Positions 45,213 to 55,496 of a stretch of 64,000 nt of DNA are shown here, in pieces. This stretch comes from Neoechinorhynchus agilis (lineage: Eukaryota; Acanthocephala), in contig CM121342.1 in the NCBI GenBank assembly GCA_051530055.1, positions 13,640,001 through 13,704,000 of the forward strand. The letters are read 5' to 3'. How positions within the stretch are numbered: the first letter of the stretch is position 1; each line of letters begins with the position of its first letter. The position numbers were made by a program, and so were the translations under genes. The notes under the pieces are model-generated. The model had not been told where the DNA came from and made no database searches. It saw only the letters and a list, made by a program, of their open reading frames with translations.

Positions 45213-45890
45213 ATGCTTCCAATCCTGGACCGAAAAAGGCAGGCATCTCCCGATAGAAACCCCAATTCAGATGCCAACGAAGCTGATGATGCAACGATTT
45301 GGACGCCTGATAATTTGGCAAAACGATTTAACAATGCCGATTTCGGATTTAGTCAGAAGCCAGGACTTAATCCTGCATTTGCCGGCAATCCTTTTCAAAA
45401 GTACCCGTTTATTAACGTTTTATCCAGGAAAAGGACTCTCGACGCAGATGGATTAAAGGACAGTCCCGATGATTTATTGAGCCAACCACTTCTAAAAATC
45501 CCTCTAATGTCAACAACTGTACCGCGGGACAAAGACATCAAGTTTCATGATACCTTCAATAAAATGCTCGCAATTTCACCCAAGTTATATGCTGACGCAG
45601 TCAAAGCTGCTGTTGACCTGGAGTTTAACAAGTATTCAAGACTTTCACTAAGTTCTAAGAAACTTGATATTTGCCTTGTGGACGACTTTGACAATCAATA
45701 TATCACCCTGGAACAGTCAAAAACGATCTGTAAAGAAACGGTTGAACGAATGGAAGGCATTATCAGAAATCAATACGAGGCTGAGTTATCTAAACGCTTA
45801 AGTGTTCAATATGAAGCCTTCACAAAGTTCACAAATGATAGCCTCCAAAAACACTTCGCTTCATCTGAAGAACCGTCATATATATCTTGA
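45213..45890 (+). CDS. Akirin
   Basis: A 225-residue ORF. The C-terminal 60 residues are diagnostic of akirin: ITLEQSKTICKETVERMEGI, then RNQYEAELSKRLSVQYEAFTKFTND and the terminal PSYIS. The usual C-terminal end of the family is PSYLS or ASYVS. The N-terminal half is diverged and largely disordered, with a basic DRKRQ motif at residues 6-10 that may be the nuclear signal. Akirins are nuclear adaptors that link transcription factors, such as NF-kB/Relish or Twist, to chromatin-remodelling complexes and act in innate immunity, development and, in worms, antifungal defence. TTTTCAG ends at 45208, 4 nt before the ATG. The short distance to the upstream zinc-finger ORF suggests a shared polycistronic transcript. 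Confidence 0.87.
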   Translation: MLPILDRKRQASPDRNPNSDANEADDATIWTPDNLAKRFNNADFGFSQKPGLNPAFAGNPFQKYPFINVLSRKRTLDADGLKDSPDDLLSQPLLKIPLMSTTVPRDKDIKFHDTFNKMLAISPKLYADAVKAAVDLEFNKYSRLSLSSKKLDICLVDDFDNQYITLEQSKTICKETVERMEGIIRNQYEAELSKRLSVQYEAFTKFTNDSLQKHFASSEEPSYIS

Positions 45891-46609
45891 CGAGGACGGG
45901 GCTAAGGAAAACGAGTGCCAAGCGGGTCCTGTTGTATCATGGATGCTATGACTGGCTTTTTATACTCTTTTCAACAGGATAATCGTGCGTGTGCTTGGTA
46001 TGGAAAATTATGAGTCCTTAAATCGATCAATCATCTTTAAAATCAAAAATTCGCTTAAGCGCTCGCACGATTAAACCGCTTACTTAAATATTGAAAAAAT
46101 AAATCCGACGGCTAAATAAATGAGCGTGACGGGCATTTCGCTTGAACTTCGGTGTTTTGACATGGTCGAAGATGATGATTCGTCGTTTAAATGCTGTAAC
46201 TGTTCCATAATCCCTTTTCGTCTTTTTGTTACCTGAACTATGTGAAATCTTATAAATTATAGATTTTTTGACATGGCGTGAAATATTAATGAAAGAAGAC
46301 TTTTCTGTAAGTTATTAATTATTAATACAAGTTTCTTTGCCATAATTTTTTGTATTCAATCTAATTTACTGTATTTTTGAAATATTTAAGGGGAAATACA
46401 GGTTACAGAAATCTAGAAAGCAACAATGTCACTTTTGATTAGTTCCTTTTACTAGCCCTGAAATTGTTTTTGCCAACCAAAAAACGCATACCAAAAAACC
46501 GATTATTTTAAAATATATTTATTCCTCAAGGACTTGCGAATTTAATAACTCAAAACGAGATTCGGATAGAGAACAAGTCCGAAGTGTAAATTGGATTTAT
46601 TTAATTTTT
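45891..46609. other. Intergenic, nothing recognised
   Basis: AT-rich DNA downstream of akirin. No supported feature. Confidence 0.5.
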
Positions 46610-47225
46610 CTTTACATTACATTAGGCCCATTACATGTCATCCGGACGCTGGCAGCGGTCCCACGCTGGACAGCCAGACTCAAGTTTTCTCTCAAGAAAG
46701 TGATTGACTGCGGCTCTTTCGTTACACTCGCGATACGTCGCCCCAGTTAAATCACGAATTCCGCTGCGGCCTTTCCAAATGCCCCGTAAGTCTCGACTCC
46801 GAAGGGCAGGAACAAAAACTGAGAGGCTAACTCATGATACTTCGCGGTCTTATGTTCCTCCGCTCTCGTTGCCGCGGCTCCTGCGCCTAATTCAGCGGTC
46901 GTTATATTGTTGTTTGCCAGCGTATCGACGCATGTTGCGTCCCATATAAGGCATCTGCCACGTTACCAGGGAAAGACCGTGACCCCGTTAGGACGTTTCC
47001 TGTCTGAGCGGCAGAGATTATTTGGCTCCAGGATGCAGGGCACATGAATCGATCTCAGCGCTCGACTTATGATAGCGTTGATTTCAGCATGGCGGAGAAA
47101 ACGTCCTGCGGACCGTTTACATGAGAGACCGTGTTGCCCCCTGCTGTCCACTGTGACACCACATCGACATTTATGAGCGACACAATTCCGATGTTCTCTG
47201 GCTGCAAAAATTTGGTTTACCAGTC
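46610..47225 (-). mobile_element. Non-LTR retrotransposon fragment (3' end of ORF2), copy 2
   Basis: Minus-strand frames read VDSRGQHGLSC, HAEINAIISRALRSIHVP, LEPNNLCRSDRKRPNGVTVFPW, and in other frames FLPFGVETYGAFGKAAAEF and ENLSLAVQRGTAASV. These are the same consecutive blocks as in 23790-24774, with frameshifts. The matching frame of 62 codons lies at 46963-47151. Confidence 0.72.
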
Positions 47226-47849
47226 GAAAACAGTATTTTAATATGGTTTCATTTAGATTAACGAAAAATTGACGACGGTAAAATATAAAATATATGCAAT
47301 AATACTAATTTATAAATTATTTAAAATACAAAGAAATTTTATTACCATTTATTTTCACCAAAATGTAAACTCATCGACGTTAAAATGAGCGAACACTCTC
47401 CTTCCAGAAACCCAAGATGAGGCCATGATAAACGAACTTTATTCCCCGGAATCACCGTGATAATTTTACCAACTCAAGATATAACACCGACAAAATGCCG
47501 TCCTCGTGTCATCGGTGGAAAACTCTCAATCGAAACAACGATCTTACATCGTACGTTGGGGTAATGAAAAGCCTTCAGCTTCATGAATAGTGCACAGAAA
47601 GCCATTGTTGCCGACGTTGACCACCCGCGAATCTCCGGCGGAATTTCGCTGACAAACTACACTTTGTGGAAGCGTTCATTCTTGCATAAATCTTAAGTGC
47701 ATCCGTCAAAGAAACAGCAAGCCAGTCCAGAACATGACCATAATCTAAAATGTTGACGGATTTTATGTAAACACAAACAATAGCATTTGCAGTTCCATTC
47801 TGAGCGATAGTGTACAATACAATCTTTTTATAAACACTTTTTTTGAAAA
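47226..47849. other. Spacer between two retroelement fragments
   Basis: AT-rich with one 78-codon minus frame (47581-47817) of unknown origin. Confidence 0.45.
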
Positions 47850-48110
47850 TTCGCTCACACTGCAGCCGCCATACGGATGATCGCGGTTTCCCGCTGCACG
47901 GCGAGACTTATGTTTTGGTCCAAAAACATTGGCGCGCGAGGAAACTTCGTTATTTTCATCAGTCTCAGCCCTATATCCCTTGTCAACGTCAAAGCCGTCT
48001 CCAGCAACGAACCATAGGTTTCGACGCCGAACGGAACAAAAATAGCAGTGGCGACTTCGCCGGCGCCTTTTTTTCGCAAGTTCGAAGTTGTTCCAGGTCA
48101 AAGTGTCGGT
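47850..48110 (-). mobile_element. Non-LTR retrotransposon fragment (extreme 3' end of ORF2), copy 3
   Basis: The frame at 47855-48079 contains IFVPFGVETYGSLLETALTL and FLDQNISLAVQRETAIIR. These correspond to the last conserved blocks of the same retrotransposon ORF, with the same orientation as copy 2. Confidence 0.72.
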
Positions 48111-48517
48111 GCATGTTGTGTCCGTCCTAAATTTGACAGGATCTTGTTATTGCCACTATCCTCTAAAATATGAGAAGCAAAACGTAAGCAGCCAGATTTT
48201 GTGTCGTTCATATTAAAAATGGCATTTAAGCGGCAAAGTGAGAAAAAATATGTACTTTGTATTCAAGTTAAAATAGAAAGAAATTAGACACCATGAAAAA
48301 AGAGCGAAATGTGCCATTGCAATCATTTAATACAAATTTTATTATTTAGGCCAAATTAATTACGCTTAAATCTTCTTTTTTCTTAGAAAATGGTTGCTAT
48401 TGTTTGGAAATGATAAACAAATTTGCTTTTCTTAAAAAGAATTTCCAATAATTAATTCTATAAAGAACAATTTATACATGAGACCTTCTAATTTATTTAC
48501 ACTCTGTGGAACTTCAT
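48111..48517. other. Intergenic, nothing recognised
   Basis: AT-rich spacer 3' of the low-complexity protein gene. Confidence 0.5.
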
Positions 48518-50127
48518 TTACAATTCAACACTTTTAAAAATTGGATATAATATACGGCACGCTTGCGATATGTCATCGAAATCGCGGCCATTTAATATAA
48601 GTTTTCGGGTTGTGAAACCCTGAATATTTGCATCTATTCTTTTAATTGTTATTTTTGCACCATTGGAAATTTCAGGACGATAGAAAAATGTTTTTATCTT
48701 TCTCGTAATTGGATGCTTATTCGCCCATAAATCAATCAGGCTGTATAAATCAACTTGAAGCCGAAAATCGGTCTTCGCTTGTATCCGGCAAAGACTATAG
48801 CCTCGAACTTGTGTTTCACTCCAGCTCTTCTGAGTTGACGCGTTGCACGGTCCGCCAAATCACGAGTCTGATCAAGCGTTCCAGGGCAATATATAACAGC
48901 GCGATCAAATCGATAGAATGATACTTTACCCGGAGGCGCGTGATGTATTAATGTTAATATCCTTCCTTGACTATCTATCTTAGAATTCATGACTTTATTG
49001 GCCAGTTCACGAATGTTAAGCTCTTCGAAGATATGAAACACTGCGATGGTGTTATATATCGTTATTTGGAATTGAGGATATTCTTGAGGGACTGCTGGTA
49101 AAGATAGCCGTGAATTGTCTTCAATTTGAACTTCGGATTCATTTATGGGCTCCAGAAATAAACATCTTCGTCTCATCCTTTCTTCATTAACTAATTGAAT
49201 TTGTCGCAGCCTCGCGCTTGTAACTGTAACGTCTCGAATATTCGCCTGCTCTCTGTAAACTCTATGTCCACATTCTGGATTCTGCACGGGTTCAACCGAG
49301 TGTCTTCTTCTGGGAATCCTTGCATCAATATCGTGATATTCATGCATAGATAATTCGCCACTTAAAGAAAAATTGTTCGACCGTGGGGTTCTGTTCGGGA
49401 TTGATTGCGCATTCGGTAATGAATAATCAGTTATCAAATCGAGCGAACCACTTTGCATGTTTTGAATTGGATTGATTTGCATCGGTTCAACTGCATGGAG
49501 AAAACGTGTTGTTGGAAGTTCGGTTTGTCCTGGTAAAGCGCAGAATTGCGGCATGCGTCTTAAATGATAATTTGAACTATGTTCATTTGATTGTTCTTGA
49601 GATAAATTTATTGGATGTCTGTTTTGAAGATAAGGCAATTGAGATGTTAATCGTTGAGTAATTAAATACTGATGTCGTCTCGAATGTGGATTAAGGCTAA
49701 ATCCACTAGGTCGATTAACTAGCCGTTGAGATCGGAGTAGAGAATGATGATATAGGTTTCGATCAAGCGCATGTGGATATCTAGACGAATCCACGAATGA
49801 ATGAGTTATATGATGTAAATTTTGTTGTGACTGTGATAGTCTATAATGAGGCCAGTTTGAGCTATTTGAACGGTGATAAGTATTATGCTGATGGAATAAA
49901 TCAGTTTGTGAATGTCGAAACTGCGATGAGTGTTCGCCCGCTTGTATAATCTCTTCTTGACGCCGATCTGAACCACGTGGATCGAAAGGATTGGACACAA
50001 TGGGAAAATCATATAAATGTCGCTGATTAGGATTCACTAGTGTCATTGCAATTCGTCGTTGCATGTTGTCCGAGGGTTGTACGCTATATGTTGGTCGTAT
50101 AGTTCGGTCGCTCATTCCAATCACCAT
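48518..50127 (-). CDS. Low-complexity Gln/His/Asn/Arg/Ser-rich protein, unassigned
   Basis: The main open frame is 50127-48736 (463 residues). The first 300 residues are low-complexity, rich in Gln, His, Asn, Arg and Ser (for example RQEEIIQAGEHSSQFRHSQT). The last 130 residues look folded (YPQFQITIYNTIAVFHIFEELNIREL ... YRFDRAVIYCPGTLDQTRDL). A second frame on the same strand, without its own Met, overlaps this end. It continues from about 48800 to a stop at 48518-48520, reading DFRLQVDLYSLIDLWANKHP and ending FKSVEL. A short intron near 48800 (exact sites unclear) or a one-base sequence error would join them. Prion-like RNA-granule proteins have such composition, but I recognise no family. 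Confidence 0.55.
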
Positions 50128-50926
50128 AGTGCAATTTCTTGGCTTTTTAGCAGTAGAAAGTGGGAATAAAAGGAGATTGTATTATGCGAATATAAATAAC
50201 TAGTAACAACGAAAATAACATGAAGCCGTTACAGGTCCCTGATTGGCCCATTTGCTTAAATATATTTTCATACGTGGGCACGTGATTTGCTGAAGTGCCA
50301 TAAAATAAAATCTATTGTAACGTTTTAAGCTAAAGCGAACAATGGAAAAAGGTAGCTTTTGTTTTGGTGTTAATGAATTTTATTGCCTTTTTGCAGGTGT
50401 AATCAAATCCGCGGCGAAAACTAGTGATTAAAAATCAATTTAAATTTTCTCGAGAATTTTTAATTATTGTATCAAAATATTGGCATTCCGCAGCTAGTCT
50501 TTCCTATTAATTTTTCAAAGATTTCATTTATTTGTTATACTTTACATATATTTAAGTTTGTGGAGATTTTAACAGCATGTTTATGAAATGCGAAATTAAT
50601 CGATCGGAAAAAGAAAATTGAATAGAACTACATATATCAATAAAGACTTACACCAAGATTGTTCAACTCGATTTGCAACCAATAGCTCGTTTTTGTTTTA
50701 TTGCACTTCACGCAAAATTTCATTATCTACTAAGTGTTTTCGGTTAGTGTAAATCGTTCATAAAAGCAACCATACACATGTCGTTGCTGTTACAATATTT
50801 CCTTTAAGTTGAAATAATGAAAATCTAATAATCTTAACGCGCGTCCTTTTCATACTTCAAAACATTCTAATTGTCAAACATTCGACGATAAAAAATCGGC
50901 ATATCATTATATAAACACGTTTTTAT
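50128..50926. other. Intergenic, possible LTR region not identified
   Basis: AT-rich sequence between the low-complexity gene and the Gypsy pol end. A 3' LTR would be expected here, but I could not match it to the region beyond 54325. Confidence 0.4.
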
Positions 50927-52453
50927 TTATGTAAAAAATGCAGGATCCACACACTTGTCAGCATCTATCTTTGCTAAACGGTGTATGGATGACGGATGTT
51001 GAGAAGTTTCTACTTCGTAAGATAGCTGGCCTTTCCTGCTACATATCGATGCTGGTACCCATTTCTTGTGCCGAACATCTCGGTACCATACTTGACTCTT
51101 GTCCTCAAATTCTTCGAATCTTCTAACCTTTTTGTCGTGACTAGATTTTTCGATCATTCCCTTGATTCTCTCTGTCTTCGCCGGATCTGACTTGAGATTG
51201 TCGAACAGAATCGGAATTATTCGCCCTATCATCATCATCTGGGCTGGCGACTGTCCTGTGATCGCGTGTGGGGTATTTCGATATGCCAATAGCAACTTTT
51301 GGAGACTATCGCTGCCCGCACACGTTCTGCTTTTCAATGTCCCCACGAATCTCTCGACCAGCCCATTTGTCCTCGGATGGTAGAATGAACTGCCACAGTG
51401 AGTGATCCCGTTCTTTCTACAAAAATGTTCAAAATCTCTGGCTACAAACTGCGGACCATTATCCGTGACAATTCGTTCGGGGACTCCCCGCCGTGCGAAC
51501 GCTTCCTTTAAACATTCTATTGTGTTCCGCACATTGAATGACGGTCTAATACATACCTCGGGCCATTTGGAAAATGCGTCTATTGCAATCAGGTACATTG
51601 AGCCACCTATCGGTCCGGCAAAATCCAAATGGATCCTCTTCCATGGCTCTTTTTCTGGGCCCCAAGGGAAAAGCGGCATCTCTTTTAATTCTGGTCTTTT
51701 GGATTGACACTCATAGCACCCCTTAATATGATTTACTATATCATGATCCATTCCTGGCCACCAGCAATAGAAACGTGCCAAAGCTTTCATCGCTGCCATG
51801 CCTGGGTGTCCTTCGTGTAATTTCGATAAAACCTCTGCCCGCAAGGCCTCCGGGATCACAATTCTGTCCAACCACATTACAACGCCGCCTTGCATGGATA
51901 ATTCCCTTCGACGCCTCCAAAACGCAGTATCGGACTCATCGACGGAGATCGGCCATCCATATATCAAAAATCTTTTCACTTTAGAGATATGCTTATCTGC
52001 TTTTGAACATTCTCTCAAATCTTTGCCGGTGAGATCTAAAACGGATTCGTTCTCATATGTGATGAAGTAAATTCCTTCCTTTTCATTCACGTGTTTGTCG
52101 TTGTCGTCTTCTAACGTTGGCATCCTGGACAAAATGTCAGCGTAACAATTCTTGGCCCCTGGAACATGTTCGATTTCATACTCGTAGGATGATAAATCTA
52201 GTGCCCATCGCACGATTCGAGCATTCGCCACTTTAGATAACACCCGGTTACGACCGAAAATAAATTGCAGAGGCTTGTGATCCGTGCACATCGTGAACGG
52301 CCTTCCATGGAGATAATCATGAAACTTCCTTAAGCCATAAATCAACGCCAGCGCCTCTTTCTCAATTTGCGAATAGTTCATTTCTGCCTTAGACAGAACC
52401 CGAGAGGCGAACGATATCGGCACTAAGTCTTTGGATTCTGTTCGGTGCACCAA
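50927..52453 (-). CDS. Gypsy RNase H-integrase polyprotein part (508 aa frame)
   Basis: Starts within RNase H (KDLVPISFASRVLSKAEMNY, TDHKPLQFIFGR). It continues through the HHCC zinc-binding domain (LHEGHPGM ... CYECQSK). The DDE integrase core follows: the first Asp in HLDFAG, the second in VTDNGPQF, the Glu in NGLVERFVGTLK. The C-terminal tail has a basic segment. All three catalytic residues are present and the frame is uninterrupted, so this part may be recently active or the copy young. It has no start of its own; it is the 3' part of pol. Confidence 0.93.
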   Translation of the reverse strand: MVHRTESKDLVPISFASRVLSKAEMNYSQIEKEALALIYGLRKFHDYLHGRPFTMCTDHKPLQFIFGRNRVLSKVANARIVRWALDLSSYEYEIEHVPGAKNCYADILSRMPTLEDDNDKHVNEKEGIYFITYENESVLDLTGKDLRECSKADKHISKVKRFLIYGWPISVDESDTAFWRRRRELSMQGGVVMWLDRIVIPEALRAEVLSKLHEGHPGMAAMKALARFYCWWPGMDHDIVNHIKGCYECQSKRPELKEMPLFPWGPEKEPWKRIHLDFAGPIGGSMYLIAIDAFSKWPEVCIRPSFNVRNTIECLKEAFARRGVPERIVTDNGPQFVARDFEHFCRKNGITHCGSSFYHPRTNGLVERFVGTLKSRTCAGSDSLQKLLLAYRNTPHAITGQSPAQMMMIGRIIPILFDNLKSDPAKTERIKGMIEKSSHDKKVRRFEEFEDKSQVWYRDVRHKKWVPASICSRKGQLSYEVETSQHPSSIHRLAKIDADKCVDPAFFT

Positions 52454-52562
52454 GACCGCACCAAGACCGCACCAAGTCCTACTCCGCTGGCATCACAAAC
52501 CAACGCTACCTCTTTCCTTGGATCAAATGGGATCAGTCCTCTGGGATTTCGTAACCGCTGTT

Positions 52563-53130
52563 TTAGCTCGCTGAAAGCCTTTTCCTGACGCACGCTCCAT
52601 TTCCAGCATGGAAGTTAGCCATGCCAAGAAAACTCCTCAGCTCCTTCGCGTTTTTAGGCGGCGAAGCTTCTGTCAACGCTTTCGTTCTATCATGAATGGG
52701 TGTTATCCTGTTTTCGGAGATGACATGGCCCAAATAACGAATTTCCTTAACAGTAAAAACGCACTTTCCTCCTTGAACCCGAATACCTTCATCTTCCAAA
52801 CGTCCAAGCACTTGCTTCAAACATGTCTCGTGTTCGTTTAGTGTTTTTGTAGCAATGATAATATCATCTGGATATGCTGCTGTATTGGGGAAACTTTGAG
52901 AACTTTATTAATATATCTCTGAAAGATTCCCGGTGCGGCGGAAATTCCCAGGGGCATCCTCCTGTATCTAAAATATCCGAACGGAGTACAAATCGTGAGC
53001 ATCCTGCTGGTTTGCTCATCCACCGGAATCTGAAGGTGGCCATCCTTTAAATCAATTGAGCTATACCAGCTGGACCTAGCTAACTTTTGAGTCACCTCCT
53101 CAAATGTAGGTATTTGCAGCGGATACAGTC
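52563..53130 (-). pseudogene. Gypsy reverse transcriptase, frameshifted
   Basis: The upstream frame (53095-52838) carries WYSSIDLKDGHLQIP (motif A Asp) and FGYFRYRRMPLGISAAP. The YPDD catalytic box is in another frame at about 52865-52880, and the thumb frame (52820-52563) carries LGHVISENRI and LRSFLGMANF. At least one frameshift separates motif B from YPDD. A tandem CACCAAGACCG duplication around 52447-52475 marks another lesion just before RNase H. Confidence 0.88.
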
Positions 53131-53348
53131 TTAGATATTTGTTTCAGGTGATTCTGAAGTCGCCACATATCCTGATCCTCCCATTGGCTTTTCTCACGAT
53201 TACAATCGGCGTGGCCCATATCAGATCATCTTACACCGCATCGACCGGAACCAAAATATCGTCCTTAACCAATCCCTCTAGTTTTTCCTCTAGAGCTTGA
53301 TGTTATGCGAACGACACCCTCCTTGTCTTATGAATACTGCCCTGAATA

Positions 53349-54325
53349 TTAGATAATGAAGCAAAACTGGCCACGAACCCCTTCACAGCTGCTGTGCGAC
53401 CATCGAAGGGTGTCGAGAACTGCTCTTAGATTCTGGAACCTATCGAACGTGCCTTGGCTTCGTTTTCTTGAACCTGGTTGACTGGAACGATTCGAGATTC
53501 CGGTATTTTCAAACCAAATGCTAACATCCATGGTAGCGTGAAAATTGGGCGTTCTATTCCGGTAATCATAATAACCTCCAAATTCTTCAATTTCCGGTCC
53601 ACTCTCACTTGCACGACACAAGAGCCAAGCGTCTCGATCCTCGTTCCCCCAAACGCTCTTATCACTGGCGCTGGGGCTTACACAGCTTCCTTCAAATTGC
53701 TCTGGTGAGCTAACATCTCTGCTCTCTGATTTCCTCTCGATCTCCGAATACATCGAAGCATTGTACCACTATTATAATCCGAATTTAGTACTATTTGATT
53801 CACATCTTTCGACTCTTTGCAGCATCGTGCCAAATGTCCCATTTTGTTGCATCTGAAACATTTCATAGACTTTGCTCCACATTTGCTCACATCACCATGT
53901 TCCCTGTCACATCGAAAACATCTCCTCTTCCAACGCTTCGGGGACTCAGTACTTCTTCGACTTTTAGACTGCCTCTGCTTCCTTGGCCAGGTACTTACTG
54001 CTTTGACCTCTGAGTCCGAAAACGGCGCGCTGTTTCCTGATGTAATAATCTTCATCGCTTCCCTCTTGCTCTCGAAAGTGTCGGTGATCTCCAACAAATC
54101 TTTCAGAGTGAGATCTTTCTTGTTGAACGCAGCTTTTCTCACTTCTTCATGTGGCGAGCTAATGATGATTGCGTCGCGGATATAAACTTCGGTCGCCGAC
54201 TGCTCGTCGCGAGAACTTCCATGTGGATCATGCAGCGAACTAATACATTTTGAGAGTCGCGAATCTCTTCTCATTTCTTTCATAGACAGAAAACGATGGG
54301 TACAGACGCTGAAACAGTTTTCCAC
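53349..54325 (-). pseudogene. Gypsy gag zinc knuckles and protease remnant
   Basis: Frame 54325-53678 has two Cys knuckles, CFRCDREHGDVSKC (C-x2-C-x3-H-x5-C, irregular) and CFRCNKMGHLARCC (C-x2-C-x4-H-x4-C), after a basic SKSRRSTESPKRWKRR stretch typical of gag nucleocapsid. The next frame, 53665-53426, has the C-terminal half of a retropepsin-like protease (FGGTRIETLG ... IFTLPWML). The DTG/DSG catalytic box is not visible. Stops separate the pieces. Confidence 0.82.
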
Positions 54326-54830
54326 TGTAGTTTCAAGGGCAATTTTTTTTCGTTCACCACATTAAAAATCGATTATGTGTTTAAGCTCACAGGAATGATT
54401 TCTGATACGGTCGAAAGCTATTTTAATTTTCGTAACTGAGGATATAATTGAAATGCCACTAATAATGCTACAAACTCGCAGGAAAAGGTTTACTCAAAAA
54501 GGTATTTAATAATTGATCACTTTTGAGTAGTTGAATGTCTTGCACGGTACAAAATGCAGGTAAGAGCAAATGTGATACCAAGAATAAATGACAAAGTTCC
54601 AATGATTGTCATTGTCAATTCTACTCCATTTAAGCATATTCGGCGATGAAAAAACCCTTGATCGTCAACCACCAGTTGCAGATTTTTATCTTCAGTAGAA
54701 CATGAGGCTCAATATTACTGATATAGAAAATTAATACGACCTTTTTGACTTACCCAGAACCAAGAGCGCTACAATTGAGAGCATTTCCAAAAGAGGCTAT
54801 CTCACCACTCAGTCAGTTGCTCGTGTATAG
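54326..54830. other. Intergenic, possible 5' LTR/leader of Gypsy element, nothing proven
   Basis: AT-rich. I could not find a copy of the 50128-50926 region here. Confidence 0.4.
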
Positions 54831-55157
54831 ATGTACTTTAAACTATATATACACATATTAAGCGCTTTAAGAGTAGGAAAGTTGGGTGACAGCTTAGAAA
54901 AGTGTCAGGGGTCTCGGTGGCTTGCAAAAGTTGGAAGTTGGGGTGTTTTCTATTTAACAACACCAAACGATAATTTTCCACTTGCCCTATTTTATCACGG
55001 TGTACCTGTTAAAAAAATAAAATCACTCGAAGGATTCGCTCACTTCTACAGAATCCTTCAATATTTCCATAGAAAAGACGTAAATCATCTTTATACTGAT
55101 GATTCGCTCCAGTATTGTTTTGTCATATGTGAATACGTTTCTTTAAATCTCACTTGA
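54831..55157 (+). CDS. Unassigned ORF, possible exon
   Basis: A 108-codon frame with protein-like composition (GKLGDSLEKCQGSRWLAKVG, ALFYHGVPVKKIKSLEGFAH). No family is recognised. It could be the first exon of a plus-strand gene whose last exon is at 56655-56891, with the Penelope-like remnant lying between. No donor was fixed. Confidence 0.28.
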   Translation: MYFKLYIHILSALRVGKLGDSLEKCQGSRWLAKVGSWGVFYLTTPNDNFPLALFYHGVPVKKIKSLEGFAHFYRILQYFHRKDVNHLYTDDSLQYCFVICEYVSLNLT

Positions 55158-55496
55158 TCGACATTCAGGCAAAAAAAATCAAAATTCAAAAATCACGATC
55201 CCAGAAACTTCAGTTTATGTGATATCAAAGCATTATTCAGATTTGCTCGAAGACAATGCTTAAATTTTAATGTGTTTTGACTGGTAAAATAATCAGATGT
55301 GGGATTTTTGACAGAACAAAAAACTGAATAGTTAAATCTTCAATTGGAATCTCACATTAAAGAAAACTTTTCCTGTTAAAAAAATGGACAGTGTATATCA
55401 AAATCGAATGAAGTTCACAAAACATTTCACCGTAGTTTACGAATAACTATTAATATTTTCTAAGAGAATAATCAAACTTGTAATATGAATACAGCC

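Larger units (their letters stand above)
50927..54325 (-). mobile_element. Ty3/Gypsy LTR retrotransposon, decayed
   Basis: Read on the minus strand the order is gag zinc knuckles, protease remnant, reverse transcriptase, RNase H, integrase: the Ty3/Gypsy order. The RNase H/integrase frame is intact, while protease and RT are broken by frameshifts and stops. No env-like ORF and no clear LTRs were found. Confidence 0.93.

Noticed and set aside
47843-48130. Plus-strand 95-codon ORF over the retroelement fragment
   Set aside because: Antisense shadow of the minus-strand non-LTR fragment.
50128-54830. LTRs flanking the Gypsy element
   Set aside because: I found no convincing direct repeat between 50128-50926 and 54326-54830; an alignment could still find diverged ones.
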